From: Anseranas semipalmata
Lineage: Eukaryota; Chordata; Aves; Anseriformes; Anseranatidae
Direction: 5' to 3'
Assembly: GCA_013399115.1 (NCBI GenBank)
Contig: VXAA01003997.1
Coordinates: forward strand, 82,574 to 146,573
Length of the DNA stretch: 64,000 bases
Shown here: in pieces, positions 60,952 through 64,000 of the stretch
Layout of the letters: each line of letters opens with the position of its first letter
Numbering within the stretch: position 1 is the stretch's first letter
Position numbers and translations under genes: made by a program
Notes under the pieces: generated by a model
Database searches by the model: none
Told to the model about the DNA's origin: nothing
The model's input: only the letters and a program-made list of their open reading frames with translations

Positions 60952-63936
60952 AATTTTTATCTACAGCATGAACCCCAATAGGATATTCTCACCATAGCAA
61001 AGTAATCAATGTAGAAAAAACATGTAATTCAAAAAGATAAATGTGTAGCTTGAAATTATTACAGATTTGTTTTTAATTGTAGGAAAAGAATTTACATATG
61101 ACAAAACTAACTTGTTACTTTGTAGAATTGAAGAACTGCAGATCGGTTTTGAGGGGGTGGGAGAAGTCTGTATAGCACTGCTATTTTATTTATGGGTTTG
61201 TTTGTTGGTTTTTTTTTTTTTTNCAGACTTCAATGCATGTAGGATTTGAAATTAGTAAATGTGCAGTATCTTTTAATTATGTGTTTAGTCATGTATAGCA
61301 TCTGGAGTTCTTTGTAATTCCTTTATTATCTTGCTAGTGTTTTACCTACATGCTTTAAAATAAATATTTTAGGTAATTTTGGAGTTCTGTGCTGGTACAA
61401 TTTAATATGTAACTAATGGTAATATAAGGACTTGCTTTGTTTTTGTTCTCTAGAGGGGGTTGTACTTATACCATATCTTGTTCACTCCCTTCATTAAGAA
61501 TGTATAACCTACATAAGTCTACCCAACAACTGGATTTTTTCTGATGTTAAGAATGTGATTAAGTGGTCTTTTTATTATTCTAAAATACAGCAGCTTATCT
61601 ACAGCTGCTTTACTTGAGTAAAGAAAACAGAACACACTCATGTAGCTTTCAGAGGGCTTTTTTCCCATGTGAAAACCCTGTGTTTCCTCCATTAGAAATA
61701 AATTGTGTGTATGAAAAAATCCTTTAAAAAAAAACTTGTAGAAACTTTGGAGTTATTTTGCTTCATCACTCTTCTGTAACTTCTTGCCCAGGTACAAGCC
61801 CTGAAAGCATGCAGTGACAGAAGCAGCTTCACTGCTTTGTGTGTATCTTTCTTCTTTGCTGTGTCATATGGCACAGGTAGAAAAGCATTTTGATGGGGTC
61901 TGTGTCGTTCTGCAAGCTTTGGATCGTTACACAATTCATTTTGAGGAGAGACAATGTAGAATTCTTTTGTTATTACTGTAGAGCTCGGTGGCATAAGGGA
62001 TAAGCAAATTCCAAGTTTGGTTCTGAATTTCTGACAAAGGTTGCCACAGTTATCTGAGATGCAAACAGATCATTCAGATTCAGGGTTCAGAGCTAGTCAG
62101 CTGTAAAGCTGTTCACATCATGCTCTTATGTGTTGTGACCAACATTATCTTGAATGATAGTTTGCTTTGCTGTTTTTCATCTCCCAGATTTCCTCTGTTG
62201 CTGCCATTTGTAAACTCTCCTGCATTCCTGAGGCAATGGTCATCCTTTTGGATTTGTAGACATTTTAATATTTTCCAATAGGGGTGCAGATCCTTGTATA
62301 GCAAACTAAAGCCTATTACCAATAGATTTGTTTTTCGATACTTTTAGTGGGTGCCTTAGAAGCAGTGCTCAGACCTTGAAGGCACTATGGATAAGCTGAA
62401 AACCTAGAGCTTATCTAGTATGCAGCGTATTGGATCCAGTTCGTTTCACCGAGGCGTACATTAAAATATTGGAATTGTTTTGCTGTAGATATAAGCATGG
62501 AAATACTTGAATATAATATTAAAAGTATATTCATATTTGAACACTAAATACAAGCAGTATTTCAGAAATCGTCAGTTGTGTCCTAACCTTGAACAGTTCA
62601 GTAAGATTGATGTTAAGACAAAGTCTGAATGTAGAGAGAGGGTAATAGCTGCTCTGCATTTTGACTCTGTGTGAACAGTGCTCGAGTTAGTACATTGTAA
62701 CTTCCAGTCCAGGTCTGTCCTCCCCAACAGTTCAGATCTCAGTTGCAGCTGAGATTGTTGTCCTACTAACTTTGAAGAAACTCCTTGTAAAGCATCATAT
62801 AAAATCATGGAAGCTGGCATATTATTATTTTAGGTCTACATATGCAATAAAATGTTAGCTAGCTTGGAGGAAGCAGTGTAAACAACAAAATTGCTAAAAA
62901 AAAAAATAATATTTTTAACAGTATTTTGAAAAGTTTTATGTAAAAACTCCAATGCAGGAGGCCATCTTAATGTAACAGTAAAGTTGCCACATTCAGATTC
63001 ATTTAAAAATACAAAAGATATATCTTAATATGTATCCTAATTTGCCCAGAGTGAGACATACTCTATATTTTCTGATGACCTAAGGAATTGAGTAACCTAA
63101 TTTAAAGATGACTTGAACTTGCAACAGAGCTTCTAACAATATTGTGGAAAAATTACCTTGTGATCATGGGTTCATTATGCAGTACAGCAAATCTGGTGCC
63201 CTGTCTCAGTGTAGATGATTACCATATCTTTTGGCTGCAAAGGATTTCTTTTTAGTTAGAATGCCTAGCTACTGGAGTTTTGTTCTAGTAAAAGAATAAA
63301 TGTTTTTGCTGGTTTTGAACAGTAATTAGTTACAGTAAATTCCATACAGCTCATTTATGATTGCAAAGTTCTGCTTTGATCAGTCAAACGTTGTCTTTCA
63401 ATTTCATTGACAGTATTCTTTGCATTACAAGAAAGTAAATAGGAGCATGGAATTTATAGTCAGAGGTACTGTGCATTATTTTTCATCCTTCTCATGTCTT
63501 CTCTAAGCACAAGTCATTCACACTTATTTTTCTGTGCATACATTTCTTCTTAATAATTTTCATCACCTATCTCTACACCTCTTTTATTATTTTGAACCTT
63601 TTTGAGGTGTGTGAACAAAATTGATATTTTTTGTTGTTATTCTTTGAAATGTCATATTTACTTTTTTTAAAACTATCTGCACTACAGATCTACTATCTGG
63701 ATTGACTTGTTGATTTTCTGTTTATTTAAATGTCATATTTTAAAAGGTAACATTCTTCATGTATGAAATATGATTTAAAATGTTGAGGACTGTTACTTAA
63801 TTCTCTGAAAAACAGAAAAAAAATAATTTCAAATTCATAGTTAGTTCCTCTGTGTTCCAAAATGAATAGTTTGAAATGCATATTTATTTTTTCCTGGTCA
63901 TATTGAAGTCTTTCTTGCATGACTTTTATCTCGAGG

Positions 63937-63961
63937 AAAAAAAAAAAAAAAAAAAAAAAAA
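63937..63961 (+). repeat. Poly-A run of 25
   Basis: An A homopolymer next to the right edge, followed by more A-rich sequence. Simple sequence. Confidence 0.96.
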
Positions 63962-64000
63962 GAAAAAGAAATCTAACCAAAAAAAAAATTTAAAAAAAAG

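Larger units (their letters stand above)
59515..64000 (+). other. KLHL5: KLHL5 intron (partial)
   Basis: The donor GTTAAT at 59515 starts this intron, which runs off the right edge. It holds an AT-rich hairpin-prone patch (60883-60951), one ambiguous base at 61223 beside a T run, and a 25-A run (63937-63961). No exon is recognised. Confidence 0.88.

Overview
This window looks like nuclear DNA from a bird. The evidence is AT-rich intron and intergenic sequence, 5'-truncated CR1 LINEs with the typical avian 3' tail, split genes with GT-AG introns, and three genes in the conserved vertebrate order FAM114A1 - TMEM156 - KLHL5 (human 4p14 synteny). I cannot name the species. No prokaryotic, viral, CRISPR or toxin system is present. 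Orthology calls rest on my recollection of the human proteins, checked against reading frames, splice sites and intron phases read here.

Layout. Positions 1 to about 4.8 kb hold the 3' end of FAM114A1 on the + strand: the last two coding exons (1415-1468 and 2953-3054) and a probable 3'UTR. The stretch from about 4.8 to 11 kb is intergenic and carries one old CR1 fragment. From about 11 to 38.3 kb lies TMEM156 on the - strand. Its signal-peptide exon is 38216-38315. Two ectodomain exons (33650-33931, 31814-32068), the membrane exon (29624-29731) and a cytoplasmic exon (19763-19867) follow. Two probable 3' exons, at 13585-13640 and 11028-11138, have an unsettled reading frame. The large TMEM156 introns contain a young CR1 on the - strand (about 24.2-24.7 kb) and a more decayed LINE fragment (about 23.3-23.76 kb).

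A GC-rich, CpG-dense block interrupted by a 596-base run of N (40706-41301) lies between the divergent TMEM156 and KLHL5 genes. It is probably the KLHL5 CpG-island promoter. From there to 59 kb is the presumed KLHL5 first intron, with a 1.2 kb decayed CR1 at about 52.2-53.4 kb. The first recognisable KLHL5 coding exon is 59138-59514, with a possible in-frame extension starting at 58982. The BTB, BACK and Kelch exons lie beyond the window; 59515-64000 is intron.

The three genes are neighbours by conserved synteny, and nothing in the sequence suggests they form one pathway. FAM114A1 is a poorly understood cytoplasmic protein, TMEM156 a fast-evolving single-pass glycoprotein, and KLHL5 a Cullin-3 substrate adaptor. 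The points most worth checking are the unresolved TMEM156 C-terminus, the dual N-terminus of KLHL5, and a few local structures: a long mirror-repeat pyrimidine tract, an imperfect palindrome in a TMEM156 intron, and short tandem duplications.
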